From: Nematostella vectensis
Lineage: Eukaryota; Cnidaria; Anthozoa; Actiniaria; Edwardsiidae
Assembly (NCBI RefSeq): GCF_932526225.1
Contig: NC_064043.1
Span: 434,001-498,000 of the forward strand
DNA length: 64,000 nt
Direction of reading: 5' to 3'
The first letter of the stretch is position 1. Each line of letters starts with the position of its first letter. The notes under the pieces were generated by a model. It saw only the letters and a list, made by a program, of their open reading frames with translations. It was not told the origin of the DNA and did not search any database. This document shows positions 37,487-50,593 of this stretch, piece by piece. The position numbers were made by a program, and so were the translations under genes.

Positions 37487-39579
37487 GGCTATCAGCAGGA
37501 ATCGAACCCGGGTCGCTGCGTTAGTAGTCAAGTCAAGGAATCTAGTTATTTCTTGTGTGCATAAAATATGTACAGGATCCTGAACAAAGCATGAGCACAT
37601 CAAAGATGCTGAGAGTACATAAAAATGTCCCTATACCTTCCTTTTATGTCATGACACACCAAGAACAGTATAATTAAGTATCGATATTTTAAAAAAAAAA
37701 TAAAGCAAAAAAATAGGCTATCAGCGGGAATCGAACCCGGGTCGCTGCGTTAGTAGTCAAGTGCCCGCAACGAAAGACTAACGTGGCATTGCTGAAGGAA
37801 ATTGTAATGAAAATTACTTTTAATACTATTGGTATCGTAAACTATCCCAAGCAAAGTCACCATCGGACTGGAGGTTACATTCGGGAAAAGCTACAGGGTT
37901 ACATTCGGGAATTTGTTTTACGAGTGTAACTTCCAAAAGGTTAAAATCGATATTTTTTTTTTCCGAATGTAAATTCCAAAAAGTAACATTAGGAAAAATA
38001 AAACAGTATACTCGGAAAAAAAGGTATATCAATCTATCGAGCGCTATGCTCTATGTTAGAATCTACTTAATCAAGTTATCCAAGGAATCTAGTTAGTTCT
38101 TGTGTGCATAAAATATGTACAGGATCCTGAACAAAGCATGAGCACATCAAAGATGCTGAGAGTACATAAAAATGTCCCTATACCTTCTTTTTATGGCATG
38201 ACACACCAAGAACAGTATAATTAAGTATCGATATTTAAAAAAAAAATAAAGAAAAAAAATTAGGCTATCAGCTAGAATCGAACCCGGGTCGCTGCGTTAG
38301 TAGTCAAGTCAAGGAATCTAGTTATTTCTTGTGTGCATAAAATATGTACAGGATCCTGAACAAAGCATGAGCACATCAAAGATGCTCAGAGTACATAAAA
38401 ATGTCCCTATACCTTCCTTTTATGTCATGACACACCAAGAACAGTATAATTAAGTATCGATATAAAAAAAAAACAAATAAAGAAAAAAAATAGGCTATCA
38501 GCGGGAATCGAACCCGGGTCGCTGCGTTAGTAGTCAAGTGCCCGCAACGAAAGACTAACGTGGCATTGCTGAAGGGAATTGTAATGATAATTACTTTTAA
38601 TACTATTGGTATCGTAAACTATCCCATGCAAAGTCACCATCGGACTGGAGGTTACATTCGGGAAAAGCTTCAGGGTTACATTCGGGAATTTGTTTTACGA
38701 GTGTAACCTCCAAAAGGTTACAATCGATAACTTGTTTTCCGAATGTAAATTCCAAAAAGTAACATTATTAAAAATAAAACAGTATACTCGGAAAAAAAGG
38801 TATATCAATCTATCGAGCGCTATGCTCTATGTTACAATCTACTTAATCAAGTTATCCAAGGAATCTAGTTAGTTCTTGTGTGCATAAAATATGTACAGGA
38901 TCCTGAACAAAGCATGAGCACATCAAAGATGCTGAGAGTACATAAAAATGTCCCTATACCTTCTTTTTATGTCATGACACACCAAGAACAGTATAATTAA
39001 GTATCGATATTTAAAAAAAAAACAAAGAAAAAAAATAGGCTATCAGCAGGAATCGAACCCGGGTCGCTGCGTTAGTAGTCAAGTGCCCGCAACGAAAGAC
39101 TAACGTGGCATTGCTGAAGGGAATTGTAATGATAATTACTTTTAATACTATTGGTATCGTAAACTATCCCAAGCAAAGTCACCATCGGACTGGAGGTTAC
39201 ATTCTGGAAAAGCTTCAGGGTTACATTCGGGAATTTGTTTTACGAGTGTAACCTCCAAAAGGTTACAATCGATAATTTTTTTTCCGAATGTAAATTCCAA
39301 AAAGTAACATTAGGAAAAATAAAACAGTATACTCGGAAAAAAAAGGTATATCAATCTATCGAGCGCTATGCTCTATGTTACAATCTACTTAATCAAGTTA
39401 TCCAAGGAATCTAGTTAGTTCTTGTGTGCATAAAATATGTACAGGATCCTGAACAAAGCATGAGCACATCAAAGATGCTGAGAGTACATAAAAATGTCCC
39501 TATACCTTCTTTTTATGTCATGACACACCAAGAACAGTATAATTAAGTATCGATATTTAAAAAAAAAAAGAAAAAAAAA
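37487..39579 (-). repeat. 2,093-bp higher-order repeat, first intact copy
   Basis: Five units in fixed order: 37487 s (CAGCAGG type), 37716 f (A type), 38263 s (TTAGGC type), 38493 f (B type), 39038 f (C type: CAGCAGG with ATTCTGG). The same order and spacing recur at 46954 and 55971. Confidence 0.9.
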
Positions 39580-42500
39580 GGCTATCAGCAGGAATCGAAC
39601 CCGGGTCGCTGCGTTAGTAGTCAAGTTAAGGAATCTAGTTATTTCTTGTGTGCATAAAATATTTACAGGATCCTGAACAAAGCATGAGCACATCAAAGAT
39701 GCTGAGAGTACATAAAAATGTCCCTATACCTTCCTTTTATGTCATGACACACCAAGAACAGTATAATTAAGTATCGATATTTTAAAAAAAAATAAAGCAA
39801 AAAAATAGGCTATCAGCGGGAATCGAACCCGGGTCGCTGCGTTAGTAGTCAAGTGCCCGCAACGAAAGACTAACGTGGCATTGCTGAAGGGAATTGTAAT
39901 GAAAATTTCTTTTAATACTATTGGTATCGTAAACTATCCCAAGCAAAGTCACCATCGGACTGGAGGTTACATTCGGGAAAAGCTACACGGTTACATTCGG
40001 GAATTTGTTTTACGAGTGTAACCTCCAAAAGGTTAAAATCGATATTTTTTTTTCCGAATGTAAATTCCAAAAAGTAACATTAGGAAAAATAAAACAGTAT
40101 ACTCGGAAAAAAAGGTATATCAATCTATCGAGCGCTATGCTCTATGTTAGAATCTACTTAATCAAGTTATCCAAGGAATCTAGTTAGTTCTTGTGTGCAT
40201 AAAATATGTACAGGATCCTGAACAAAGCATGAGCACATCAAAGATGCTGAGAGTACATAAAAATGTCCCTATACCTTCTTTTTATGGCATGACACACCAA
40301 GAACAGTATAATTAAGTATCGATATTAAAAAAAAAAAATAAAGAAAAAAAATTAGGCTATCAGCGGGAATCGAACCCGGGTCGCTGCGTTAGTAGTCAAG
40401 TCAAGGAATCTAGTTATTTCTTGTGTGCATAAAATATGTACAGGATCCTGAACAAAGCATGAGCACATCAAAGATGCTCAGAGTACATAAAAATGTCCCT
40501 ATACCTTCCTTTTATGTCATGACACACCAAGAACAGTATAATTAAGTATCGATATAAAAAAAAACAAATAAAGAAAAAAAAATAGGCTATCAGCGGGAAT
40601 CGAACCCGGGTCGCTGCGTTAGTAGTCAAGTGCCCGCAACGAAAGACTAACGTGGCATTGCTGAAGGGAATTGTAATGATAATTACTTTTAATACTATTG
40701 GTATCGTAAACTATCCCATGCAAAGTCATCATCGGACTGGAGGTTACATTCGGGAAAAGCTTCAGGGTTACATTCGGGAATTTGTTTTACGAGTGTAACC
40801 TCCAAAAGGTTACAATCGATAATTTGTTTTCCGAATGTAAATTCCAAAAAGTAACATTATTAAAAATAAATCAGTATATTCGGAAAAAAAGGTATATCAA
40901 TCTATCGAGCGCTATGCTCTATGTTACAATCTACTTAATCAAGTTATCCAAGGAATCTAGTTCTTGTGTGCATAAAATATGTACAGGATCCTGAACAAAG
41001 CATGAGCACATCAAAGATGCTGAGAGTACATAAAAATGTCCCTATACCTTCTTTTTATGTCATGACACACCAAGAACAGTATAATTAAGTATCGATATTT
41101 AAAAAAAAAAACAAAGAAAAAAAATAGGCTATCAGCAGGAATCGAACCCGGGTCGCTGCGTTAGTAGTCAAGTGCCCGCAACGAAAGACTAACGTGGCAT
41201 TGCTGAAGGGAATTGTAATGAAAATTACTTTTAATACTATTGGTATCGTAAACTATCCCAAGCAAAGTCACCATCGGACTGGAGGTTACATTCTGGAAAA
41301 GCTTCAGGGTTACATTCGGGAATTTGTTTTACGAGTGTAACCTCCAAAAGGTTACAATCGATAATTTTTTTTCAGAATGTAAATTCCAAAAAGTAACATT
41401 AGGAAAAATAAAACAGTATACTCGGAAAAAAAAGGTATATCAATCTATCGAGCGCTATGCTCTATGTTACAATCTACTTAATCAAGTTATCCAAGGAATC
41501 TAGTTAGTTCTTGTGTGCATAAAATATGTACAGGATCCTGAACAAAGCATGAGCACATCAAAGATGCTGAGAGTACATAAAAATGACCATATACCTTCTT
41601 TTTATGTCATGACACACCAAGAACAGTATAACTAAGTATCGATATTTTTAAAAAAAAAATAAAGAAAAAAAAAGGCTATCAGCGGGAATCGAACCTGGGT
41701 CGCTGCGTTAGGAGTCAAGTGCCCGCAACGAAAGACTAACGTGGCATTGCTAAAGGGAATTGTAATGATAATTACTTTTAATACTATTGGTATCGTAAAC
41801 TATCCCAAGCAAAGTCACCATCGGACTGGAGGTTACATTCTGGAAAAGCTTCAGGGTTACATTCGGGAATTTGTTTTACGAGTGTAACCTCCAAAGGTTA
41901 CAATCGATAATTTTTTTTCCGAATGTAAATTCCAAAAAGTAACATTAGGAAAAATAAAACAGTATACTCGGAAAAAAAAGGTATATCAATCTATCGAGCG
42001 CTATGCTCTATGTTACAATCTACTTAATCAAGTTATCCAAGGAATCTAGTTAGTTCTTGTGTGCATAAAATATGTACAGGATCCTGAACAAAGCATGAGC
42101 ACATCAAAGATGCTGAGAGTACATAAAAATGTCCCTATACCTTCTTTTTATGTCATGACACACGAAGAACAGTATAACTAAGTATCGATATTTTAAAAAA
42201 AAAAAACAAAGAAAAAAGAAAGGCTATCAGCGGGAATCGAACCCGGGTAGCTGCGTTAGTAGTCAAGTGCCCGCAACGAAAGACTAACGTGGCATTGCTG
42301 AAGGGAATTGTAATGATAATTACTTTTAATACTATTGGTATCGTAAACTATCCCAAGCAAAGTCACCATCGGACTGGAGGTTACATTCTGGAAAAGCTTC
42401 AGGGTTACATTCGGGAATTTGTTTTACGAGTGTAACATCCAAAAGGTTACAATCGATATTTTTTTTTCCGAATGTAAATTCCAAAAAGTAACATTAGGAA

Positions 42501-44083
42501 AAATAAAACAGTATACTCGGAAAAAAAGGTATATCAATCTATCGAGCGCTATGCTCTATGTTAGAATCTACTTAATCAAGTTATCCAAGGAATCTAGTTA
42601 GTTCTTGTGTGCATAAAATATGTACAGGATCCTGAACAAAGCATGAGCACATCAAAGATGCTGAGAGTACATAAAAATGTCCCTATACCTTCTTTTTATG
42701 GCATGACACACCAAGAACAGTATAATTAAGTATCGATATTTAAAAAAAAAATAAAGAAAAAAAATTAGGCTATCAGCGGGAATCGAACCCGGGTCGCTGC
42801 GTTAGTAGTCAAGTCAAGGAATCTAGTTATTTCTTGTGTGCATAAAATATGTACAGGATCCTGAACAAAGCATGAGCACATCAAAGATGCTCAGAGTACA
42901 TAAAAATGTCCCTATACCTTCCTTTTATGTCATGACACACCAAGAACAGTATAATTAAGTATCGATATAAAAAAAAAACAAATAAAGAAAAAAAATAGGC
43001 TATCAGCGGGAATCGAACCCGGGTCGCTGCGTTAGTAGTCAAGTGCCCGCAACGAAAGACTAACGTGGCATTGCTGAAGGGAATTGTAATGATAATTACT
43101 TTTAATACTATTGGTATCGTAAACTATCCCATGCAAAGTCACCATCGGACTGGAGGTTACATTCGGGAAAAGCTTCAGGGTTACATTCGGGAATTTGTTT
43201 TACGAGTGTAACCTCCAAAAGGTTACAATCGATAATTTGTTTTCCGAATGTAAATTCCAAAAAGTAACATTATTAAAAATAAAACAGTATACTCGGAAAA
43301 AAAGGTATATCAATCTATCGAGCGCTATGCTCTATGTTACAATCTACTTAATCAAGTTATCCAAGGAATCTAGTTAGTTCTTGTGTGCATAAAATATGTA
43401 CAGGATCCTGAACAAAGCATGAGCACATCAAAGATGCTGAGAGTACATAAAAATGTCCCTATACCTTCTTTTTATGTCATGACACACCAAGAACAGTATA
43501 ATTAAGTATCGATATTAAAAAAAAAACAAAGAAAAAAAATAGGCTATCAGCAGGAATCGAACCCGGGTCGCTGCGTTAGTAGTCAAGTGCCCGCAACGAA
43601 AGACTAACGTGGCATTGCTGAAGGGAATTGTAATGAAAATTACTTTTAATACTATTGGTATCGTAAACTATCCCAAGCAAAGTCACCATCGGACTGGAGG
43701 TTACATTCTGGAAAAGCTTCAGGGTTACATTCGGGAATTTGTTTTACGAGTGTAACCTCCAAAAGGTTACAATCGATAATTTTTTTTCCGAATGTAAATT
43801 CCAAAAAGTAACATTAGGAAAAATAAAACAGTATACTCGGAAAAAAAAGGTATATCAATCTATCGAGCGCTATGCTCTATGTTACAATCTACTTAATCAA
43901 GTTATCCAAGGAATCTAGTTAGTTCTTGTGTGCATAAAATATGTACAGGATCCTGAACAAAGCATGAGCACATCAAAGATGCTGAGAGTACATAAAAATG
44001 TCCCTATACCTTCTTTTTATGTCATGACACACCAAGAACAGTATAATTAAGTATCGATATTTAAAAAAAAAAAGAAAAAAAAA
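39580..44083 (-). repeat. Array 2, extended higher-order block
   Basis: Begins with the same five units (39580 s, 39808 A, 40355 s, 40585 B, 41127 C), then 41674 f (GCTAAAGGG, CTCCAAAGGTT), 42222 f (GTAGCTGCG), 42768 s, 42998 B, 43542 C. The stretch 41127-42230 recurs at offset 4,731 (45858-46960), including TTCAGAATG and CACACGAAGAAC. Confidence 0.88.
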
Positions 44084-46953
44084 GGCTATCAGCAGGAATC
44101 GAACCCGGGTCGCTGCGTTAGTAGTCAAGTCAAAGAATCTAGTTATTTCTTGTGTGCATAAAATATTTACAGGATCCTGAACAAAGCATGAGCACATCAA
44201 AGATGCTGAGAGTACATAAAAATGTCCCTATACCTTCCTTTTATGTCATGACACACCAAGAACAGTATAATTAAGTATCGATATTTTAAAAAAAAATAAA
44301 GCAAAAAAATAGGCTATCAGCGGGAATCGAACCCGGGTCGCTGCGTTAGTAGTCAAGTGCCCGCAACGAAAGACTAACGTGGCATTGCTGAAGGGAATTG
44401 TAATGAAAATTTCTTTTAATACTATTGGTATCGTAAACTATCCCAAGCAAAGTCACCATCGGACTGGAGGTTACATTCGGGAAAAGCTACAGGGTTACAT
44501 TCGGGAATTTGTTTTACGAGTGTAACCTCCAAAAGGTTAAAATCGATATTTTTTTTTCCGAATGTGAATTCCAAAAAGTAACATTAGGAAAAATAAAACA
44601 GTATACTCGGAAAAAAAGGTATATCAATCTATCGAGCGCTATGCTCTATGTTAGAATCTACTTAATCAAGTTATCCAAGGAATCTAGTTAGTTCTTGTGT
44701 GCATAAAATATGTACAGGATCCTGAACAAAGCATGAGCACATCAAAGATGCTGAGAGTACATAAAAATGTCCCTATACCTTCTTTTTATGGCATGACACA
44801 CCAAGAACAGTATAATTAAGTATCGATATTAAAAAAAAAAAAAATAAAGAAAAAAAATTAGGCTATCAGCGGGAATCGAACCCGGGTCGCTGCGTTAGTA
44901 GTCAAGTCAAGGAATCTAGTTATTTCTTGTGTGCATAAAATATGTACAGGATCCTGAACAAAGCATGAGCACATCAAAGATGCTCAGAGTACATAAAAAT
45001 GTCCCTATACCTTCTTTTTATGTCATGACACACCAAGAACAGTATAATTAAGTATCGATATTTAAAAAAAAAAAGAAAAAAAAAGGCTATCAGCAGGAAT
45101 CGAACCCGGGTCGCTGCGTTAGTAGTCAAGTCAAGGAATCTAGTTATTTCTTGTGTGCATAAAATATTTACAGGATCCTGAACAAAGCATGAGCACATCA
45201 AAGATGCTGAGAGTACATAAAAATGTCCCTATACCTTCCTTTTATGTCATGACACACCAAGAACAGTATAATTAAGTATCGATATTTTAAAAAAAAATAA
45301 AGCAAAAAAATAGGCTATCAGCGGGAATCGAACCCGGGTCGCTGCGTTAGTAGTCAAGTGCCCGCAACGAAAGACTAACGTGGCATTGCTGAAGGGAATT
45401 GTAATGAAAATTTCTTTTAATACTATTGGTATCGTAAACTATCCCAAGCAAAGTCACCATCGGACTGGAGGTTACATTCGGGAAAAGCTACAGGGTTACA
45501 TTCGGGAATTTGTTTTACGAGTGTAACCTCCAAAAGGTTAAAATCGATATTTTTTTTTCCGAATGTAAATTCCAAAAAGTAACATTATTAAAAATAAAAC
45601 AGTATATTCGGAAAAAAAGGTATATCAATCTATCGAGCGCTATGCTCTATGTTACAATCTACTTAATCAAGTTATCCAAGGAATCTAGTTAGTTCTTGTG
45701 TGCATAAAATATGTACAGGATCCTGAACAAAGCATGAGCACATCAAAGATGCTGAGAGTACATAAAAATGTCCCTATACCTTCTTTTTATGTCATGACAC
45801 ACCAAGAACAGTATAAATAAGTATCGATATTTAAAAAAAAAACAAAGAAAAAAAATAGGCTATCAGCAGGAATCGAACCCGGGTCGCTGCGTTAGTAGTC
45901 AAGTGCCCGCAACGAAAGACTAACGTGGCATTGCTGAAGGGAATTGTAATGAAAATTACTTTTAATACTATTTGTATCGTAAACTATCCCAAGCAAAGTC
46001 ACCATCGGACTGGAGGTTACATTCTGGAAAAGCTTCAGGGTTACATTCGGGAATTTGTTTTACGAGTGTAACCTCCAAAAGGTTACAATCGATAATTTTT
46101 TTTCAGAATGTAAATTCCAAAAAGTAACATTAGGAAAAATAAAACAGTATACTCGGAAAAAAAAGGTATATCAATCTATCGAGCGCTATGCTCTATGTTA
46201 CAATCTACTTAATCAAGTTATCCAAGGAATCTAGTTAGTTCTTGTGTGCATAAAATATGTACAGGATCCTGAACAAAGCATGAGCACATCAAAGATGCTG
46301 AGAGTACATAAAAATGACCATATACCTTCTTTTTATGTCATGACACACCAAGAACAGTATAACTAAGTATCGATATTTTAAAAAAAAAAATAAAGAAAAA
46401 AAAAGGCTATCAGCGGGAATCGAACCCGGGTCGCTGCGTTAGGAGTCAAGTGCCCGCAACGAAAGACTAACGTGGCATTGCTAAAGGGAATTGTAATGAT
46501 AATTACTTTTAATACTATTGGTATCGTAAACTATCCCAAGCAAAGTCACCATCGGACTGGAGGTTACATTCTGGAAAAGCTTCAGGGTTACATTCGGGAA
46601 TTTGTTTTACGAGTGTAACCTCCAAAGGTTACAATCGATAATTTTTTTTCCGAATGTAAATTCCAAAAAGTAACATTAGGAAAAATAAAACAGTATACTC
46701 GGAAAAAAAAGGTATATCAATCTATCGAGCGCTATGCTCTATGTTACAATCTACTTAATCAAGTTATCCAAGGAATCTAGTTAGTTCTTGTGTGCATAAA
46801 ATATGTACAGGATCCTGAACAAAGCATGAGCACATCAAAGATGCTGAGAGTACATAAAAATGTCCCTATACCTTCTTTTTATGTCATGACACACGAAGAA
46901 CAGTATAACTAAGTATCGATATTTTCTAAAAAAAAAAACAAAGAAAAAAGAAA
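44084..46953 (-). repeat. Array 2, block with two adjacent short monomers
   Basis: Units: 44084 s, 44312 A, 44861 s, 45085 s, 45313 f, 45858 C, 46405 f. The short units at 44861 and 45085 are directly adjacent, 224 bp apart. The monomer at 45313 is a hybrid: A-type at its tRNA-proximal part (GGTTAAAATCG) and B-type beyond (CATTATTAAAA, GTATATTCGG), as expected from unequal exchange within a monomer. Confidence 0.88.
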
Positions 46954-49046
46954 GGCTATCAGCAGGAATCGAACCCGGGTCGCTGCGTTAGTAGTCAAGT
47001 CAAGGAATCTAGTTATTTCTTGTGTGCATAAAATATTTACAGGATCCTGAACAAAGCATGAGCACATCAAAGATGCTGAGAGTACATAAAAATGTCCCTA
47101 TACCTTCCTTTTATGTCATGACACACCAAGAACAGTATAATTAAGTATCGATATTTAAAAAAAAAAAAAAGCAAAAAAATAGGCTATCAGCGGGAATCGA
47201 ACCCGGGTCGCTGCGTTAGTAGTCAAGTGCCCGCAACGAAAGACTAACGTGGCATTGCTGAAGGGAATTGTAATGAAAATTTCTTTTAATACTATTGGTA
47301 TCGTAAACTATCCCAAGCAAAGTCAACATCGGACTGGAGGTTACATTCGGGAAAAGCTACAGGGTTACATTCGGGAATTTGTTTTACGAGTGTAACCTCC
47401 AAAAGGTTAAAATCGATATTTTCTTTTCCGAATGTAAATTCCAAAAAGTAACATTAGGAAAAATAAAACAGTATACTCGGAAAAAAAGGTATATCAATCT
47501 ATCGAGCGCTATGCTCTATGTTAGAATCTACTTAATCAAGTTATCCAAGGAATCTAGTTAGTTCTTGTGTGCATAAAATATGTACAGGATCCTGAACAAA
47601 GCATGAGCACATCAAAGATGCTGAGAGTACATAAAAATGTCCCTATACCTTCTTTTTATGGCATGACACACCAAGAACAGTATAATTAAGTATCGATATT
47701 AAAAAAAAAAAATGAAGAAAAAAAATTAGGCTATCAGCGGTAATCGAACCCGGGTCGCTGCGTTAGTAGTCAAGTCAAGGAATCTAGTTATTTCTTGTGT
47801 GCATAAAATATGTACAGGATCCTGAACAAAGCATGAGCACATCAAAGATGCTCAGAGTACATAAAAATGTCCCTATACCTTCCTTTTATGTCATGACACA
47901 CCAAGAACAGTATAATTAAGTATCGATATAAAAAAAAAAAAATAAAGAAAAAAAAATAGGCTATCAGCAGGAATCGAACCCGGGTCGCTGCGTTAGTAGT
48001 CAAGTGCCCGCAACGAAAGACTAACGTGGCATTGCTGAAGGGAATTGTAATGATAATTACTTTTAATACTATTGGTATCGTAAACTATCCCATGCAAAGT
48101 CACCATCGGACTGGAGGTTACATTCGGGAAAAGCTTCAGGGTTACATTCGGGAATTTGTTTTACGAGTGTAACCTCCAAAAGGTTACAATCGATAATTTG
48201 TTTTCCGAATGTAAATTCCAAAAAGTAACATTATTAAAAATAAAACAGTATATTCGGAAAAAAAGGTATATCAATCTATCGAGCGCTATGCTCTATGTTA
48301 CAATCTACTTAATCAAGTTATCCAAGGAATCTAGTTAGTTCTTGTGTGCATAAAATATGTACAGGATCCTGAACAAAGCATGAGCACATCAAAGATGCTG
48401 AGAGTACATAAAAATGTCCCTATACCTTCTTTTTATGTCATGACACACCAAGAACAGTATAATTAAGTATCGATATTTAAAAAAAAAAACAAAGAAAAAA
48501 AATAGGCTATCAGCAGGAATCGAACCCGGGTCGCTGCGTTAGTAGTCAAGTGCCCGCAACGAAAGACTAACGTGGCATTGCTGAAGGGAATTGTAATGAA
48601 AATTACTTTTAATACTATTGGTATCGTTAACTATCCCAAGCAAAGTCACCATCGGACTGGAGGTTACATTCGGGAAAAGCTTCAGGGTTACATTCGGGAA
48701 TTTGTTTTACGAGTGCAACCTCCAAAAGGTTACAATCGATATTTTTTTTTCCGAATGTAAATTCCAAAAAGTAACATTAGGAAAAATAAAACAGTATACT
48801 CGGAAAAAAAAGGTATATCAATCTATCGAGCGCTATGCTCTATGTTACAATCTACTTAATCAAGTTATCCAAGGAATCTAGTTAGTTCTTGTGTGCATAA
48901 AATATGTACAGGATCCTGAACAAAGCATGAGCACATCAAAGATGCTGAGAGTACATAAAAATGTCCCTATACCTTCTTTTTATGTCATGACACACCAAGA
49001 ACAGTATAATTAAGTATCGATATTTAAAAAAAAAAAGAAAAAAAAA
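46954..49046 (-). repeat. 2,093-bp higher-order repeat, second intact copy
   Basis: Units: 46954 s, 47182 A, 47729 s, 47959 B, 48505 f. The order and period equal 37487-39579, though the last unit has the ordinary ATTCGGG and GAGTGCAACC. The stretch 47182-48505 matches 50822-52144 at offset 3,640, sharing AGTCAACATCGG and TATTTTCTTTTCC. Confidence 0.9.
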
Positions 49047-50593
49047 GGCTATCAGCAGGAATCGAACCCGGGTCGCTGCGTTAGTAGTCAAGTCAAGGAA
49101 TCTAGTTATTTCTTGTGTGCATAAAATATTTACTGGATCCTGAACAAAGCATGAGCACATCAAAGATGCTGAGAGTACATAAAAATGTCCCTATACCTTC
49201 TTTTTATGGCATGACACACCAAGAACAGTATAATTAAGTATCGATATTAAAAAAAAAAAATGAAGAAAAAAAATTAGGCTATCAGCGGGAATCGAACCCG
49301 GGTCGCTGCGTTAGTAGTCAAGTCAAGGAATCTAGTTATTTCTTGTGTGCATAAAATATGTACAGGATCCTGAACAAAGCATGAGCACATCAAAGATGCT
49401 CAGAGTACATAAAAATGTCCCTATACCTTCCTTTTATGTCATGACACACCAAGAACAGTATAATTAAGTATCGATATAAAAAAAAACAAATAAAGAAAAA
49501 AAAATAGGCTATCAGCAGGAATCGAACCCGGGTCGCTGCGTTAGTAGTCAAGTGCCCGCAACGAAAGACTAACGTGGCATTGCTGAAGGGAATTGTAATG
49601 ATAATTACTTTTAATACTATTGGTATCGTAAACTATCCCATGCAAAGTCACCATCGGACTGGAGGTTACATTCGGGAAAAGCTTCAGGGTTACATTCGGG
49701 AATTTGTTTTACGAGTGTAACCTCCAAAAGGTTACAATCGATAATTTGTTTTCCGAATGTAAATTCCAAAAAGTAACATAATTAAAAATAAAACAGTATA
49801 TTCGGAAAAAAAGGTATATCAATCTATCGAGCGCTATGCTCTATGTTACAATCTACTTAATCAAGTTATCCAAGGAATCTAGTTAGTTCTTGTGTGCATA
49901 AAATATGTACAGGATCCTGAACAAAGCATGAGCACATCAAAGATGCTGAGAGTACATAAAAATGTCCCTATACCTTCTTTTTATGTCATGACACACCAAG
50001 AACAGTATAATTAAGTATCGATATTTAAAAAAAAAACAAAGAAAAAAAATAGGCTATCAGCAGGAATCGAACCCGGGTCGCTGCGTTAGTAGTCAAGTGC
50101 CCGCAACGAAAGACTAACGTGGCATTGCTGAAGGGAATTGTAATGAAAATTACTTTTAATACTATTGGTATCGTAAACTATCCCAAGCAAAGTCACCATC
50201 GGACTGGAGGTTACATTCGGGAAAAGCTTCAGGGTTACATTCGGGAATTTGTTTTACGAGTGCAACCTCCAAAAGGTTACAATCGATATTTTTTTTTCCG
50301 AATGTAAATTCCAAAAAGTAACATTAGGAAAAATAAAACAGTATACTCGGAAAAAAAAGGTATATCAATCTATCGAGCGCTATGCTCTATGTTACAATCT
50401 ACTTAATCAAGTTATCCAAGGAATCTAGTTAGTTCTTGTGTGCATAAAATATGTACAGGATCCTGAACAAAGCATGAGCACATCAAAGATGCTGAGAGTA
50501 CATAAAAATGTCCCTATACCTTCTTTTTATGTCATGACACACCAAGAACAGTATAATTAAGTATCGATATTTAAAAAAAAAAAGAAAAAAAAA
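49047..50593 (-). repeat. Array 2, 1,547-bp contracted block
   Basis: Units: 49047 s, 49277 s, 49507 B, 50052 f. It looks like the 2,093-bp repeat with its A-type monomer removed, which leaves two short units side by side. The units at 49507 and 50052 repeat 47959 and 48505 at offset 1,547-1,548, sharing GAGTGCAACC. Confidence 0.88.
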
